Assembly (NCBI GenBank): GCA_031002005.1
Contig: CM061921.1
Location: 130,308,036 to 130,372,035, forward strand
Direction of reading: 5' to 3'
Origin: Vandiemenella viatica
Lineage: Eukaryota; Arthropoda; Insecta; Orthoptera; Morabidae
Length of the DNA stretch: 64,000 bases
Shown: one piece after another, positions 1 through 11,440 of the stretch
Numbering within the stretch: the first letter of the stretch is position 1
How the letters are laid out: each line of letters begins with the position of its first letter
Position numbers and translations under genes: made by a program
The notes under the pieces: generated by a model
What the model was told of the DNA's origin: nothing
Databases searched by the model: none
The model's input: only the letters and a program-made list of their open reading frames with translations

Positions 1-663
1 CGCACTACTGTTTGTTTCAATTTTTATTCTATTACGACCAGAACTCGTGATGTTCAAAAGATGATTTGATCTTAGGATACCTTGCTCACGTAGTAGCTTT
101 CCTATAACCATTGGATGTAACCGGCCTATGTTCTTCTCCTTCCCCTCTACAAAAACTATAAATGGGCCGTTATCGCTTGCGTCGTACCTGTAGCTTGATG
201 TATTCTGCTGCGCGTCCTGTAGACTGCTGCCGGAAATGGAGGGTGCAGTTGCCGCTTGTGTTGCTGTTGTTGCTGGTACTACTGGTGCTACTGGAGTTGC
301 TGACGTTGTTGGTGTCGTGTTGACAGTAGACATCGGCTGCTGAGCTGCTGAATGTATCGCTGAGAGCCGTGCGACTTTCTCTGCTGCATGGGTTGATTTT
401 CTTACATCTTCTTCTGTTGGTACCTGGCGTTTAGCAGGCTTGTTACTTATGCTTTGGCTACCAAGCATGGGATCGTCTGGTACCACACTGTACTGATAAT
501 TCACAGTCTCGGTTGGAATGGCTTCATCAGTTTGTTGGTTGCTGACTGTGTTCAACGCGGCTGCAATTACCGACCCGGTTGGCGTGCCACTATGATTTTC
601 AAGTTCTGATGTGTGGTCCTGAAGGCCACAAGTTCCACCTTCGCCGTACATCCCACCGAACAT
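1..663 (-). CDS. Jockey/R1/I-type LINE ORF1 (Gag-like) protein, partial
   Basis: Translating the minus strand from the ATG at 663-661 gives 221 codons with no stop, and the frame runs off the left edge, so the true C-terminus is unseen. The N-terminal ~140 residues are low-complexity and rich in Thr, Ala, Pro, Ser and Gln. From about residue 162 there is a folded-looking block containing GPFIVFVEG, IGRLHPMVIGKLL and SGRNRIKIE. That block is characteristic of the Gag/ORF1 nucleic-acid-binding proteins of jockey-superfamily non-LTR retrotransposons, which package the element RNA. The zinc knuckles expected further on would lie outside the window. The start is the first ATG of the open frame. 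The lack of any frameshift or stop contrasts with every other LINE here and suggests a young copy. Clade assignment rests on recalled motifs. Confidence 0.7.
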   Translation of the reverse strand, partial: MFGGMYGEGGTCGLQDHTSELENHSGTPTGSVIAAALNTVSNQQTDEAIPTETVNYQYSVVPDDPMLGSQSISNKPAKRQVPTEEDVRKSTHAAEKVARLSAIHSAAQQPMSTVNTTPTTSATPVAPVVPATTATQAATAPSISGSSLQDAQQNTSSYRYDASDNGPFIVFVEGKEKNIGRLHPMVIGKLLREQGILRSNHLLNITSSGRNRIKIETNSSA

Positions 664-979
664 TGTGGGTGACGGTCACACGGACTAGTATGTTAGATGA
701 GCACGATTACCAATCGATTATTTTCACCTAGAACACAGTATATTGTATTTCTTGGTAAACTATTACGTCTACCACACACACACTACTTGTTTACCGCGAC
801 CGTTTAGCTAGCTTCGGTTATAACTTCACCAGGAAACGTAAACTACCAGGAAGTTGTTGCTCCGAGAGCTCGCTACAGACTGAATTCAGAATGTTCCGCG
901 CTGCGTAGATTGACTGTTCAGAGTCTGCTCCGCCACAAGAACCGTGTCCGAGATTCACGTTGCGATTCAGTCTTTTTTT
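664..979 (-). other. Probable 5' leader of the LINE plus a short poly-T
   Basis: This non-coding stretch sits directly upstream (minus strand) of the intact LINE ORF1 and probably includes its 5' UTR. I see no promoter motif I can defend. A T-run at 970-979 is the A-tail of the neighbouring minus-strand SINE. Confidence 0.35.
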
Positions 980-1150
980 TTAATGGTAAGGAATTCGGAA
1001 ATGGCCTTTTTGAAGGAAGCATCCGGACATTCGCCTGGAGTGATTTGGGGAAACCATGGAAAATCCAAATCTGAATGCCCGGAGGGGGGATTCGAACCCG
1101 CGTCCTCCCGAATGCGAGGCCTGAGGATTTCCTTTCACCCACCATGCTCT
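980..1150 (-). repeat. tRNA-derived SINE (family A), minus strand
   Basis: Reading the minus strand, the tRNA-like B-box region (ttcgaacccgcg in the + strand near 1090-1101) is followed by the family body with tggtttccccaaatcactcc and the closing ggccatt...gaattcc block. The A-box end is diverged and no clear TSD is visible. Confidence 0.85.
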
Positions 1151-2514
1151 ATCACAGAATTCTCACAGTTACTCAATAAAGAGGGCGACGGCTGCAGAAA
1201 AACCTAATTAACCCACAGAAAGACTTGCCAAAATACCTTGAAGTAAAATAAAATTGCTGTTTGTATACAACCTCAACACTTCTTTCAACTGAAGGATGAA
1301 ACAGTTTACACCATGATATCAGTAAAAGTGATACCAGCATATTAAATACTTTTCCAAAACCAACAATTGATGTAATGGTTAACTTTGCTATCATTCGGTG
1401 TCATCAAGTCTTCTGGCTCTTTAAATCTCTGCAATCGAATAATTAATTGAAATATAAGTGTGGAATTAACGACAGAAGTTAGGATGCACATATTCCCTTG
1501 TGAAAACTAACCATGCTATTGATTTCTGTAAGTGGAATCGGGGAAAATCTGATTATCTGTGGATCTGTTAGCTTGGTCCATTTAACACACAGGTTCTGCT
1601 CTGAAGAAAGGTTAATTCTTAATACTACAAGGCATGTTCCTAAACATAAAATGTACTATGTCTACGGATTATTTGGTATTCAACGAATAAAAAAATAATA
1701 AAACGCGAAGCTGTACTCTTGATTCAAGGACTGAAACCTGTGCAATCTACAATTTTATCATGAAGGAGTGGCTGCACCTAAGAACGTTTTGTTAGGAGGA
1801 AACCTCTCAAAACAGATGGGTGGACGAAGAAATTAATGGCGGTCGATGGTTTTTTTTTTTTTTCGTGGGGGCCCGACCAGTATAATACATGAGACTCCAG
1901 GTAGGGTCGGGGTGGCCGGCCGGCTGCGGGGGTATATGAGATTTATTCAAGTCAGTGGGCGGGCTCCGTATTCAACATCACATAACGTTAAAACTAGTAT
2001 CTCGAAAACGGCTCGACAGGTTCTCATAGAGTAAATTTCTCTGTATTTGGCAGAAAATTTACTTGCAAATTGATATGTCGTAACACTATTTAAAGATTAA
2101 ATCTTGCTTTACTTGTTTTAGAACTTTCAACCCACGACCACCTGCCTAAGAGTAATAGGCGAATATGAGACTGCATTTCGATCATAATTAACTGAATTAA
2201 GTACAAAATCGTGATAATTTCTTTTTACAAAATCTATGAATTTGTGAATAAATTATAAATTTCCATAATTTTTTTTTTGTAAAATTTGTACAGCATTGGA
2301 TTTTTTTTTTTAACTATACTTTTGCAGCAACCTAAGCAGTGCACTGTATATATTTACCAACTAGATAAACAGATAAATGGTATATTTCCTCTGCACTCAA
2401 ACACTATTTACAAAACATTCATACACATTCACCTAAGTACAGATTTGTGCCCCCACGGTAGGGTCTTCCACTGCCGGGAATATTACGTAATCCACGCACC
2501 GACCCCTTTGGGAG
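1151..2514. other. Anonymous AT-rich DNA
   Basis: I find no gene here. The short open frames have no recognisable domain. A T-run at 1846-1861 precedes a GC-rich patch (1865-1960), which looks like a fragment of an unidentified repeat. Confidence 0.5.
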
Positions 2515-2940
2515 GGGGAAGGGAAATACAGGCGGTAACTTCTTTGAGGCTTAGAGGTGGTGGCGCCCTCACTAGTATATTATTATTTACTACATTTAGA
2601 TTATTTTCGATCTGAGCTCACACCCGCTTCCATAATACGACCCCTAAGTCAGGCTAAGAAGTGGCACGTGGCACCAGTCCCATTAGCATATTATTTATTA
2701 CCCCTTTGAGTTACGTTAGCGCTGTACGACATGAGCTCACACCTGCGTCCAAAAAAAAGGGAGCGACAATCATAAGTATACAATTTATGTCCCATAACTT
2801 AGGTTAAGAAGTGGCACGTGGCCTCATTAGCATATTATAATGGCCGTTTCATACCTTTATTGACACCAAGAGGATTTACGAATGGGCTCACTCCCGCGTC
2901 CATAAGAATACATGGGGAAAAATGTGGCCTCACACCCGCC
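2515..2940. repeat. Degenerate tandem repeat, about 3-4 units of 110-150 bp
   Basis: The landmark rRgctcacNcccgcNtcc recurs at about 2615, 2734, 2884 and, shortened, 2925. A second landmark, aagaagtggcacgtggc, recurs at 2658 and 2812, followed each time by an attagcatatta block. Units are diverged and of unequal length, so this is an old minisatellite or the internal repeat of a larger element. Confidence 0.6.
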
Positions 2941-3243
2941 TTGTCACGCTAATCTGATACAAAACAAAATTACTGTACAGTAATTTCATTTTCAACTTGA
3001 CGTTCTTTGTCGCAACATTGAAATCAAACATGGATTTACTTACAATAAGCGTCAACCCGCGACAATAAGCGTAAAATAAATAATCTCTGAAAAAGTTTGT
3101 TTTTAGTAAAAATGTATCCCAATAAACAACAATAACAAAAAAATACGGTCCCTTACATTTTACAGCAACTGCTAAAAATGTCCTCCCTCAACTGCAATAC
3201 CGGCACAACGCTGAGTTACTGAATTTGCGAGTCTTCCAAAATT

Positions 3244-4590
3244 TTAACTTTCTCTAATTTCATCAAAAGCTAGAATTATCCTAGCCAAACGTTCTTCTTC
3301 TGTTTCTACTTCAGTCTCATAAACAATGGCCTTGACAGCTCCCCAGAGATAAAAATCCAATGGGTTGTAGTCTGGTGACCGAGCTGGCCAGTGAATTGGG
3401 CCACCTCCACCAATCCACCTGTTAGGATACAATGCATCTAAGGGGACATCCATAAATTACGTGAGATCTGGTCCTTGAGACCCTCCCTAGAAATCGACCT
3501 CGCAAATTTTTCGGTCTCACCAATCCAAAACCCGGTTACACCTCCACTTATCGACGAAATACCCCTCCTAAAATCGACTTTCGCGTAATTTGTAGACATT
3601 TTTAATAAATTTTTTAGTTCTTCAGTCCAACAATTTTTTTCCAAAACCTCACGTGAGATTTACATAGACCCTCCCCCCCCCCGGTGAGATATCGCCGCTC
3701 CCCCTATTTCACCTCACCTAATTTATGGACGCCCCCTAAGTGTTGTCGTACCGGTACTGCAAAATGCGGCGGTGCACCGTCATGTTGAAACCACATGTCA
3801 TTACGAATAGACCTTTTGTCAACCAACACAATCATGTTCTAAATACAACGGAAGGACTTTTTCAGTAAATGCTAAATAAGAAGCGCCATTCAAAAGTTGT
3901 GGAGGTTGTCTAGTATAAACTCGCCCAAAATACCCGCCCAAATGTTAACACTAAATTTGTGTTGGTATGACTTGACAAATTTGCATGCGGATTTTCGGCA
4001 TCCCAGATGTGGCTGTTTCGGCTTTTAAAACACCCCTCCCTGGTAAAGCACGCCTCATCCGTCACAGCACCTTCCTTTCGAAGTTTGGATAATCGTTACA
4101 TTGCTGCAGGTACCACTGTGAAAACTGTACTCGATGTGGAAAATCGTCTTCCTCCAAATCTTGGACCTTTTGAAAGTGAAAGGGATGAAACCCTTCGTCG
4201 TGAAGGACGTCTAAAACAGTGGCATGTGAGGCCTGGTAATTAAAAAAACAACAAAAATTACCCTATTAAAAGGCTGCATTTACACGGAGAATTTGAGGGA
4301 TCACTTAGATTGGACGTCCCTGCAATGCGTTGTCAATGGCCCTAGAGCTTGTCCACGGATTATCAGCAATCATTTCCAGGACATTGTCTTCAAATCCTAA
4401 ACTCCACACGAACCGATTTCGTCCGGAGTCGGGCCTGTGGACAGCAATACTTCCAGTCTCCCTCAACCTTCTGTCAACCAACACAAAAGTGTTGGCCGAT
4501 GTAATCACACGGTTAGCAAATCGAGCCATATAAATTCTAACTGCTTCAGCCCTGTTTTGTCTAACAGCGCCATACGCTAAGTGCATATCG
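3244..4590 (-). pseudogene. Broken IS630/Tc1-mariner-related transposase with a DUF4817-type N-terminus
   Basis: Reading the minus strand from about 4590, the first block (4586-4305) is the helix-turn-helix region with RLRETGSIAVHRPDSGR and VLEMIADNPWTSSRAI, typical of DUF4817-bearing transposases. A second block (about 4240-4060) has LHDEGFHPFHFQKVQ and LEEDDFPHRVQF, then NFERKVL followed by a stop where the first catalytic Asp motif is expected. The last block (3438-3244) has WPARSPDYNPLDFYLWG, the motif around the third acidic residue. Frameshifts and stops separate the blocks, and a MITE (3442-3736) interrupts the 3' part. I could not define terminal inverted repeats for this copy. Confidence 0.75.
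3442..3736. mobile_element. MITE with TAA target duplication, copy 1
   Basis: A 295-bp element starts GGGGACATCCATAAATTACG and ends with the near inverse, ctaatttatggacgcccc. TAA at 3439-3441 and 3737-3739 flanks it. It holds no open frame and contains long C-runs. Three-bp TWA-like duplications with G-rich termini are typical of PIF/Harbinger (Tourist) MITEs, an inference without a transposase to confirm it. It lies inside the transposase pseudogene, so it inserted later. Confidence 0.75.
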
Positions 4591-4794
4591 GCGTACTCCT
4601 CAAACTAAAATTGATGAAGTTGCATGATGACACTGTCTTTATCAGTAAGATGCGTTCAACTGCGAGACTTCTTCTGTCATGGTCCTTTATCCCCACCACC
4701 GACTTCCCGAAAAATGTCGCGGATTACCGATTAATTCCGATTACTAACAAACAGTCCGCCCTAGTGGCTTCTAAAAACATAGAAATTGTAGTGC

Positions 4795-5040
4795 CTTGGC
4801 AGCGTAATAGGTAAGACGCCAAACTCTCAAACTGAAGGTTGCGGGTTCGATCCCCGCTATCGAAGAGAGTTTTTCTTTTCGCTCTCCTTGGCGGTCCCGT
4901 GCCTCGAGTACGCTTGGCAACTCCGCCTGTGGAAGGCTGTTTGAATTCGCCCGAGCAGCCCTCTTATTGGCTAACTTTAGCTGCGGGTAATTCAGAAACG
5001 GTAAGACTTTTACTAGATTTTTTTTTGTATTTATTTCGTT
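4795..5040 (+). repeat. Candidate SINE with a different tRNA-like head
   Basis: An A-box-like ggcagcgtaataggtaagacg and a perfect B-box-like ggttcgatcccc (about 4849-4860) are spaced as in a tRNA promoter. They are followed by a unique body and a T-rich end. It matches no other repeat in the window, so it may be a single copy of another SINE family. Confidence 0.45.
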
Positions 5041-5360
5041 AGTGCAACGTCTCGAACAGTGCCCTTACCCGCCGATCAGTGAATTTCTGACCACCCTGTA
5101 TAAAGCCTTCTTCCAGTTTAATCCTACTACAGTATATAACATGTAACCTAACTTTTGACTGTAAACCACAAACATACTCATTCTTTGGAATAAAGAATAG
5201 CAATGGCGACGATACACTACCATGTGTCAGTCCGATTTTTACCATCACCTCTTTTGATACTGTACTTTCTTCTATAACTCTTTGGTTTCTATCATTCAAT
5301 ATTTCGATTTCCCAGCAAGGTGTTTATTTTTTAATTTTATTTTTTATATTTGCTCAACTT

Positions 5361-5550
5361 CGACGTCATTAGAGGCGGGAAAGGACTGGGGCTAAGAACA
5401 GGAAGGAATTCGGCCATGGCGTTTTAAAGGACCACCCTGGCACTCCCCTTGAGTGATTTGGGGAAATCATGGAAAACCCAAATCTGGATGCCCGGAAGGG
5501 AATTCGTACCCATGTCCTGGGAGGACAAGTCACTTTTTCATCCACTCAAC
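5361..5550 (-). repeat. SINE family A, minus strand
   Basis: All body blocks are recognisable, including the 3' tail encoding the cgtcgacg motif, here gacgtcattagaggcggg. The B box is damaged (attcgtacccatg) and the copy is older than most. Confidence 0.85.
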
Positions 5551-6640
5551 TGGATTTTACATTATTTACCACTATTTTATGGCTCACTTAGTCAAATACC
5601 TTGCATAAATCCAATGGTGCACTATTAACTGTGCCTCCCTTGTTCATTTCATCTGTGACGTGTATTAAAGGCGAACTGTGAGTGTAGGCCTAACACCAGA
5701 ATCAACTTCAAAACAATTTCGATAAGTATTCCGTTTCTGTACGAGATATATTTATAAAGAATATGTGAACCTGAACTATATATTTTATCCCATTTTCAAA
5801 TTTATAAACACTTCAGCAATCTGACATTAAGAAAGCTGAAAGCCTCTTCGCAAAGATCTCGTCGTAATATGCATCCACAATTACTCCAGATGTTTAGTCA
5901 TAAATGTTGAAACTGTTTTTTCTCAAGTGGTTTTTGACAAGCTCCTCGCATGTGGGTAATCGTAAAATTGCAACAGCAACCTCATCATCCAGAGAAAATG
6001 GTGTTCAATTTTTAACATTTAGAAGATTAGTAAGTGTATACACGATTAAAAAACGGCGTTATCAGTGTCTTTACCCTATATTTATACATTAAATTAAATA
6101 GTTCCGTTTAAAAAATATAACTTTACAACGAAAGTGTAATTAAGTGATTTTATTTCAATTCTTCATTTATTGATTTCCCGACGGGTGTAATCCGATCTAA
6201 TGTTGTGATTTAAGTCTTTTTCGACGGAGAAAATATTTTTTCAAAACCAAAGTAATTTAGAACTCTGTTTGTGATGTAACGTTGTAGCACAGACTATGAA
6301 ATAAAAGTTCGGTCGACGCATATATTTGACCCTCACCTAAATTCCGTTGGAGAAACGAAAATAACTCGGCAGTGAGTGCACTTCTCCCCTCCCACAACAC
6401 GATTTCTGGATGGCGAACATATTCAATATTTAGCCTACTCATATCGAGTATGAGTATATGGAAAGAAGTCTTCACTACCCTTGTTTTCGTAATTTCAAAA
6501 CTTTTGAGGATGGCGGCACACTATCCCACAAACACTACTCAGCACGATGCTCTTGCTTTACAAGACTTCAAGAACAACAACAAACAACACCTGTAAATTC
6601 AATGGACCACTTTGTAGCTATGCAACTACCTCTACCACCT
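5551..6640. other. Anonymous AT-rich DNA
   Basis: No gene, RNA or repeat structure is evident. The short frames near 5904, 6257 and 6372 have no recognisable features and look like chance frames. Confidence 0.5.
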
Positions 6641-6644
6641 CTGC

Positions 6645-6935
6645 TGGTGCGTGAGCGGTAACGCTCGTGCTGACATTTGGGGAGACGCGAGTTCAAATTC
6701 CTATCGTTGCTAAACGTTGATGTTTGGATGTCTGATACCGAAGAGGAGGCGGATTAGAATCCCCGTCCGACCATCCAGATTTGGGTTTTCCTTGGTTTAC
6801 CCAAATCACTCCTGGCGAATGCTGGGATGGTTCTTTCAAATGGCCATGGCCAAATTTCTTCCTGTTCCTTCCTTCCAGTCTCTAACGATCTTGAAGTCGA
6901 CGAGGCATAAATTCATAAGAAAAAAAGGGGGTTCT
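6645..6935 (+). repeat. SINE family A, with a duplicated or composite head
   Basis: A tRNA-like head (gcgtgagcggtaacgctcg with a B box gagttcaaattcc) lies at 6650-6705. A second head fragment with B box gattagaatcccc and the normal body begins about 6740. The copy ends in the aagtcgacgaggcataaa tail. Either two SINEs abut or one copy carries a partial head duplication. Confidence 0.75.
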
Positions 6936-7303
6936 GAGGAGTGTGACAACTCAATAGCCAGAAAACAATCCGTCTGCAAACTCGTGCGTCGATACTTCAG
7001 GTAAAACATTCGTTTACGCCTAATTATTAATATTTCTAGTTTTCTTTTAATAATAACAGTGCCAAAGAGACCAGGCGTTAGTAAATAAGGAGTTATCCTC
7101 CACATCAACCTCCTAGTGAAATGGTAATTGAGGTGGTTCCCACAGCGTAGAAATGTTGGTAAGTATTACTGTTCTGCATGAGTGACTGTAATGTATGTTT
7201 GTTTAGTATAATGTGTTTTCTCTGTCCTGGATGAGATATGGAAGATGAGAAAGGTTAAAACCTATTGCCAGTCCATTAAACCTACTCTTACAAAAGACAA
7301 CAA

Positions 7304-7632
7304 GGAGCGTCCATTAATTACGTGAGGCCTTTTTCCGGAATTCTGGACTCCCCTTCCCTCCCCCTATGGTGAGATTTGGTGAGATCTGGTTGGACCCCCC
7401 CCCTCCCATCTACGATGTATGATGACGTGAGATCTTGAGGGGCCCCCCTCCCCCCTATTGACAGACATAGTAGTTTTTTTATGTCTCTCTTTTTTGCTTC
7501 CTACGGTGGTTATACCCCCCCCCCCCTCCCAAAGTTAGTATCGTCGTCGTTTGTAGACTCTGTTTTAGCTCTACTCTTCTTCAAGAAATTAAAAAGATGA
7601 CGTATCACCTCACGTAATTAATTGACGGCCCC
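7304..7632. mobile_element. MITE with CAA target duplication, copy 2
   Basis: The ends GGAGCGTCCATTAATTACG and cgtaattaattgacggcccc are inverse and related to the 3442-3736 MITE. CAA at 7301-7303 and 7633-7635 flanks it. The interior has C-runs and no coding potential. Confidence 0.7.
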
Positions 7633-7704
7633 CAAGGAGACCGTGAAGCTTAATGTCCATGCCTTACGCGTGAATCACTGTCGATAGTACTGTATGACCT
7701 ACAC

Positions 7705-7975
7705 CAGTGTTTCTCAAAGTGGGGTTCGCGAACACCTAGGGGCTCTCCAGTTGATCGTAGGGGGTTCGCGACAAGATTTACGTAATGGTGGACTGGCTGT
7801 CTCATGTGTATAACACGCACAATGGTGAATATTGCTCATTGTTGCCCATTGTTGCCCATTATCGCTAGTAGTGGAGCTAAAACAAAACAAATGTCGCAGT
7901 TTTTCTCAAGGGGGTTCGCCATTGCCTGGAAAATTTTATAAGGGTACGTGGAGATAAAAAGTTTGAGAAACACTA
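7705..7975. mobile_element. Short hAT-type MITE
   Basis: The element starts CAGTGTTTCTCAAA and ends with the inverse tttgagaaacacta. Flanks are ACCTACAC (7697-7704) and CCCTACAC (7976-7983), an 8-bp duplication with one mismatch, as made by hAT transposases. It is 271 bp and non-coding. The repeated gggttcgcg words inside are subterminal repeats. Confidence 0.75.
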
Positions 7976-8094
7976 CCCTACACCAATCGCAGTGCGGAAA
8001 GGTTTGAAATTTAACTTTCAACTTTACTACACAATCAAGTGGATGTGAATTGTGCACCACCACCACTCTTACTTATTTGGCATGAAAAGCTTTC

Positions 8095-9150
8095 ATAATC
8101 CTTCTTTTATTAGAGAGAGTGATGAGGGGATGTACCAGACAAGTGAAAGAATTGGGTTATAAAACTTTGGTAAGACCACTGCTCGAATATGGTGGTGTAG
8201 CATGAGACTCACGTTTTTGGTATTGTGACACTATCACTAAACCACCAGTCATTTTTATTATTAATTTACTACTATTATTAACATTAAATAACGTTGTATT
8301 TACTAAGTATAAGTATCCCGCATAATTTTATTAATGTTTGTAACTTGATTTGTATTATTATTTGATTTATACAGACTGTAGTTTGTTTAGTAAACGGGGT
8401 AGCATAGTGTTGTTATCTAAGTACTAGTCAGCACAGCTGGGCAGGCAGCGATTGTTGATTGGGTGCCTACACTGTAGCATGGCAGGGCGCGGGGCATTGT
8501 GCTTATCACAGCGCTTGCAGAAGATTGTATCATTGTATGGCGCGAGTTCATGCCATTTGTACAAAAGTTAAATTAGTATGTGAAACGTACTTGAACCCCG
8601 TTTGAACGTAACAATAGTTTTTTAAAGAATGGTATTAATTAAATTCAGTAGTATTTCGACCACAACATTGAGTTTTTAATTTCCAGACGTTGTCATAAAA
8701 CCTCTCCATTTGTTTAGCGACAGATACCAAAATATCGTAATTTAAACTATCCAAACTAACGGCTCGCATGTGTTTAGAGAGGAGAATTGAGTCGTTGCTG
8801 TTTAAATAACATGCTGTAATCCACAATCGGAGTGATTAGCTCATAATTGGCTGACCATTTCAAGGATAACTGATAGCTCACAGTATTAGCTATAGGGGTT
8901 GAAATGGGTATAAAGAAGAGCTACTATTTTTTTTTCTGGAAATTACTGCAGAACACTCAGTACCTGATATGAAAAAGTAGCTGAAATGGGACTCATTGGA
9001 AGATAGGAGGATGGGGAAAGAGTGTGCTGGGAGTGTACAAGATGTTGGTGGAAAATTAAGTTTGGTGCATGGAAGGGAAAAGATAACAATGCACGATTTC
9101 AGGCATAAGGGTGTAGGAAGTGTAATTTCTTGGTATTGATTTCGAAAGCT
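8095..9150 (+). mobile_element. CR1-like LINE 3' fragment, split by about 670 bp of foreign DNA
   Basis: 8095-8217 encodes the piece ending KTLVRPLLEYGGVA. 8885-9150 encodes the continuation with a rearranged RRATIFF and the EDRRMGKE region. The closest relative is 37680-38170, where the two parts are contiguous. The intervening 8218-8884 has no terminal repeats I can see and no gene. Confidence 0.6.
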
Positions 9151-9238
9151 CATTACTCCACTTAGGGATAATATTCACTCTCTGAAACAGTAATAAAAGT
9201 AACATTTAAAAAGCAAGCATGGATTCAAACCATTAGGT

Positions 9239-11440
9239 TTTTTTTTTTTTTTTTTTTTTGCTATTATAAGTTTGTCGCTTAGTTTGATGCAATCCTCCAT
9301 CCCTTCCCATCGTGCGCTAACTTCTTCATCTTAACATACCCCTTACAACCCACACCTGCAATTCTATGCTTTATATATTCTAATATTTATCTATCTGAAG
9401 CTTTTACCTTCGACTATTCCCTCCAATTAGAAATTAATCAATCCTGCAATTCTTAAAATTTGACCCACCATCCTGTATTTTCTTTCTGTAAGAATCTTCC
9501 ACAAACTTCTATCCTCACTCATCAGTTCCAAAACTCGTTCATTTCGTACTTTTACATGTTCACTTAATTTTTAGCACTCTTTTATAGCACCGCAGTTCAA
9601 ATTCTTCAATTTTACTTCTTTCTGGTATTCCTTAAGTCCATGCTTCGCAACATAAAGTTATGTGCTCCAAACACACTTTTAAGAAGGTCTTTCTGAGTCC
9701 TAGATCAATATTTGATACCAAAATATTTCTAATACTCACGAAGATCCTATTCGCTATTCTGCTTTTAACAACATTACTGATTCGACCAACAGTTTGTAAT
9801 TTTACTTCCCAAATAGCAGATTTCACTTACTTCTTCTATTGCATCTGATCCTATTTTTATATTTAATCTACTATCTTTGGTATCATTTCTGCTAAAATTT
9901 ATCACTTTCGTCTTGCTGAAGTTTATATTTAGTCCAAAATCTTCCTTCAGTATTTTGTTCATGCCATTCAGTAACTTTGCAAGATTCTCAGTCTGTTCTG
10001 CTAACAGGACAATGTCATCAGCAAATCGTAGCATACTGAATTTTTCTCCCTGAGCACCTATGCCATTTTCGAATTTTTCTTTTGCCTTCTTTATTGCTTG
10101 CTCTACACACAAGTTTAATATTAATTGGAATAGACTACAACTTTGTCTCAAACCCTTTTTAATTCTCTGCTTTTATTATAGCCATTTGATTCTTATTTAG
10201 ATTATACAGTATTCTTCTATCTATATATACTAGACCGGACTTCCTTAAAATTTTGAACATCTTGTACCACATGACATTATCAAAAGCTTTTTCTAAATCA
10301 ACAATTTCCGTAATAAGTTACTTTGTTTTTCTTGACTCGCCCTTCAAGTATTAACCATAGAGTCAGAGTTGCTTCTTTTGTACCGTAGTTTTTCCTAGCC
10401 TCAAACGGATCTTTACCTACTCTCTCTTCTACTACCCTTTCCATTCTTCTGTATATTATCCTGGCCATAAATTTTGAAGCATTTGATGTTAAACTTATAG
10501 TGAGATAATTCTCACATTTGTCTGCTTGTGCTTTCTTCGGAAGTGTGAAGATGATACTTTTATTAAAATCAGTTGGAATCTTTCCTGTTTCATAACTGTT
10601 TAATATCAGTTTGAAAACTCTCTGGATTCCATCTTCTCCTGGGGATTTAAGAAGTTCTGCAGGAATCTCAAGAATTCCAGCCGGCTTATTTTGATTTCAT
10701 ATCTTTCAAAGCTCTATCATATTCTGTCCTTATAACAGGATCTCCGAAGTCATCAATATCGACATCACCTCCTTCTTCCAGTACATTCTTCTTCAAATCC
10801 TCGCCATCACACATTTTCTTCGATTCTTCCATCGATTAGCTCTATCTTCTGAACTTAAAAGAAGCTTCCCATCAGCAGCTTTAATATTTATATAGTATAC
10901 TTCTTTTCTCTATTTCTCCGTATCTTTGATCGATCTTCCTAAATACCACATCTAACTTACCTACCGCCCTTTCTTTCTCTATTTCTTCACACTTTTCTTG
11001 CAGTCACTTTTTTTTTTTTTTTCTTGCATTCCCTGTTCTATTCGTGTTTCATCTTGAGTATTTTTGTGCCTTCCTCTCTAATTCATCAACTCTAAAACCC
11101 AAGGATTTCTGGTGACTTGTTTCTTAAAGTCTGATATTTCTCCTCAATGCATTCCATTCGTCCACAGTGGCACTCCTTTCAGAGTTATTTTTTAGACCGA
11201 CATGTACCATCTTTGCAAATTTTTCTCTCGGGTTAGATTGTTTCAGTTTGTTCATTTCCACTCTGTTCTGCTTGCGTTGCTTCTATATTCTTTAGAATTT
11301 CAACATGAACTTCAAAAATATCAGATTGTGGTCAGAGTCTATGTCAGATCCCGGGTATGTTTTATAGTCTAGTTTACTTCTAGTATTTAATGGATGACCT
11401 TTCTTCCTTCCATACTATTGTGAATAATACGGAAATACGG
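9239..11440 (-). mobile_element. 5'-truncated RTE-like LINE (endonuclease end plus reverse transcriptase)
   Basis: The T-run at 9239-9260 is the poly-A tail of a minus-strand non-LTR retrotransposon. Reading leftward from 11440, the APE endonuclease end carries DIDSDHN (complement of about 11322-11345), followed by a linker. The reverse transcriptase then shows FADDIVLLAEQ in the open piece 10151-9774, and the thumb-like region carries YLGSKITN. Stops and frameshifts break the remainder. The element would reverse transcribe its RNA at a nicked target. Clade is inferred from SDHN plus FADD and the 3' organisation. The polymerase active-site Asp pair is intact, but the reading frame is not. Confidence 0.75.

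Noticed and set aside
4849..4860. A possible true tRNA gene at the ggttcgatcccc B box
   Set aside because: The flanking sequence does not fold into a complete cloverleaf with an acceptor stem by eye, and a SINE-like body follows. The same reasoning excludes true tRNAs at the other SINE heads.
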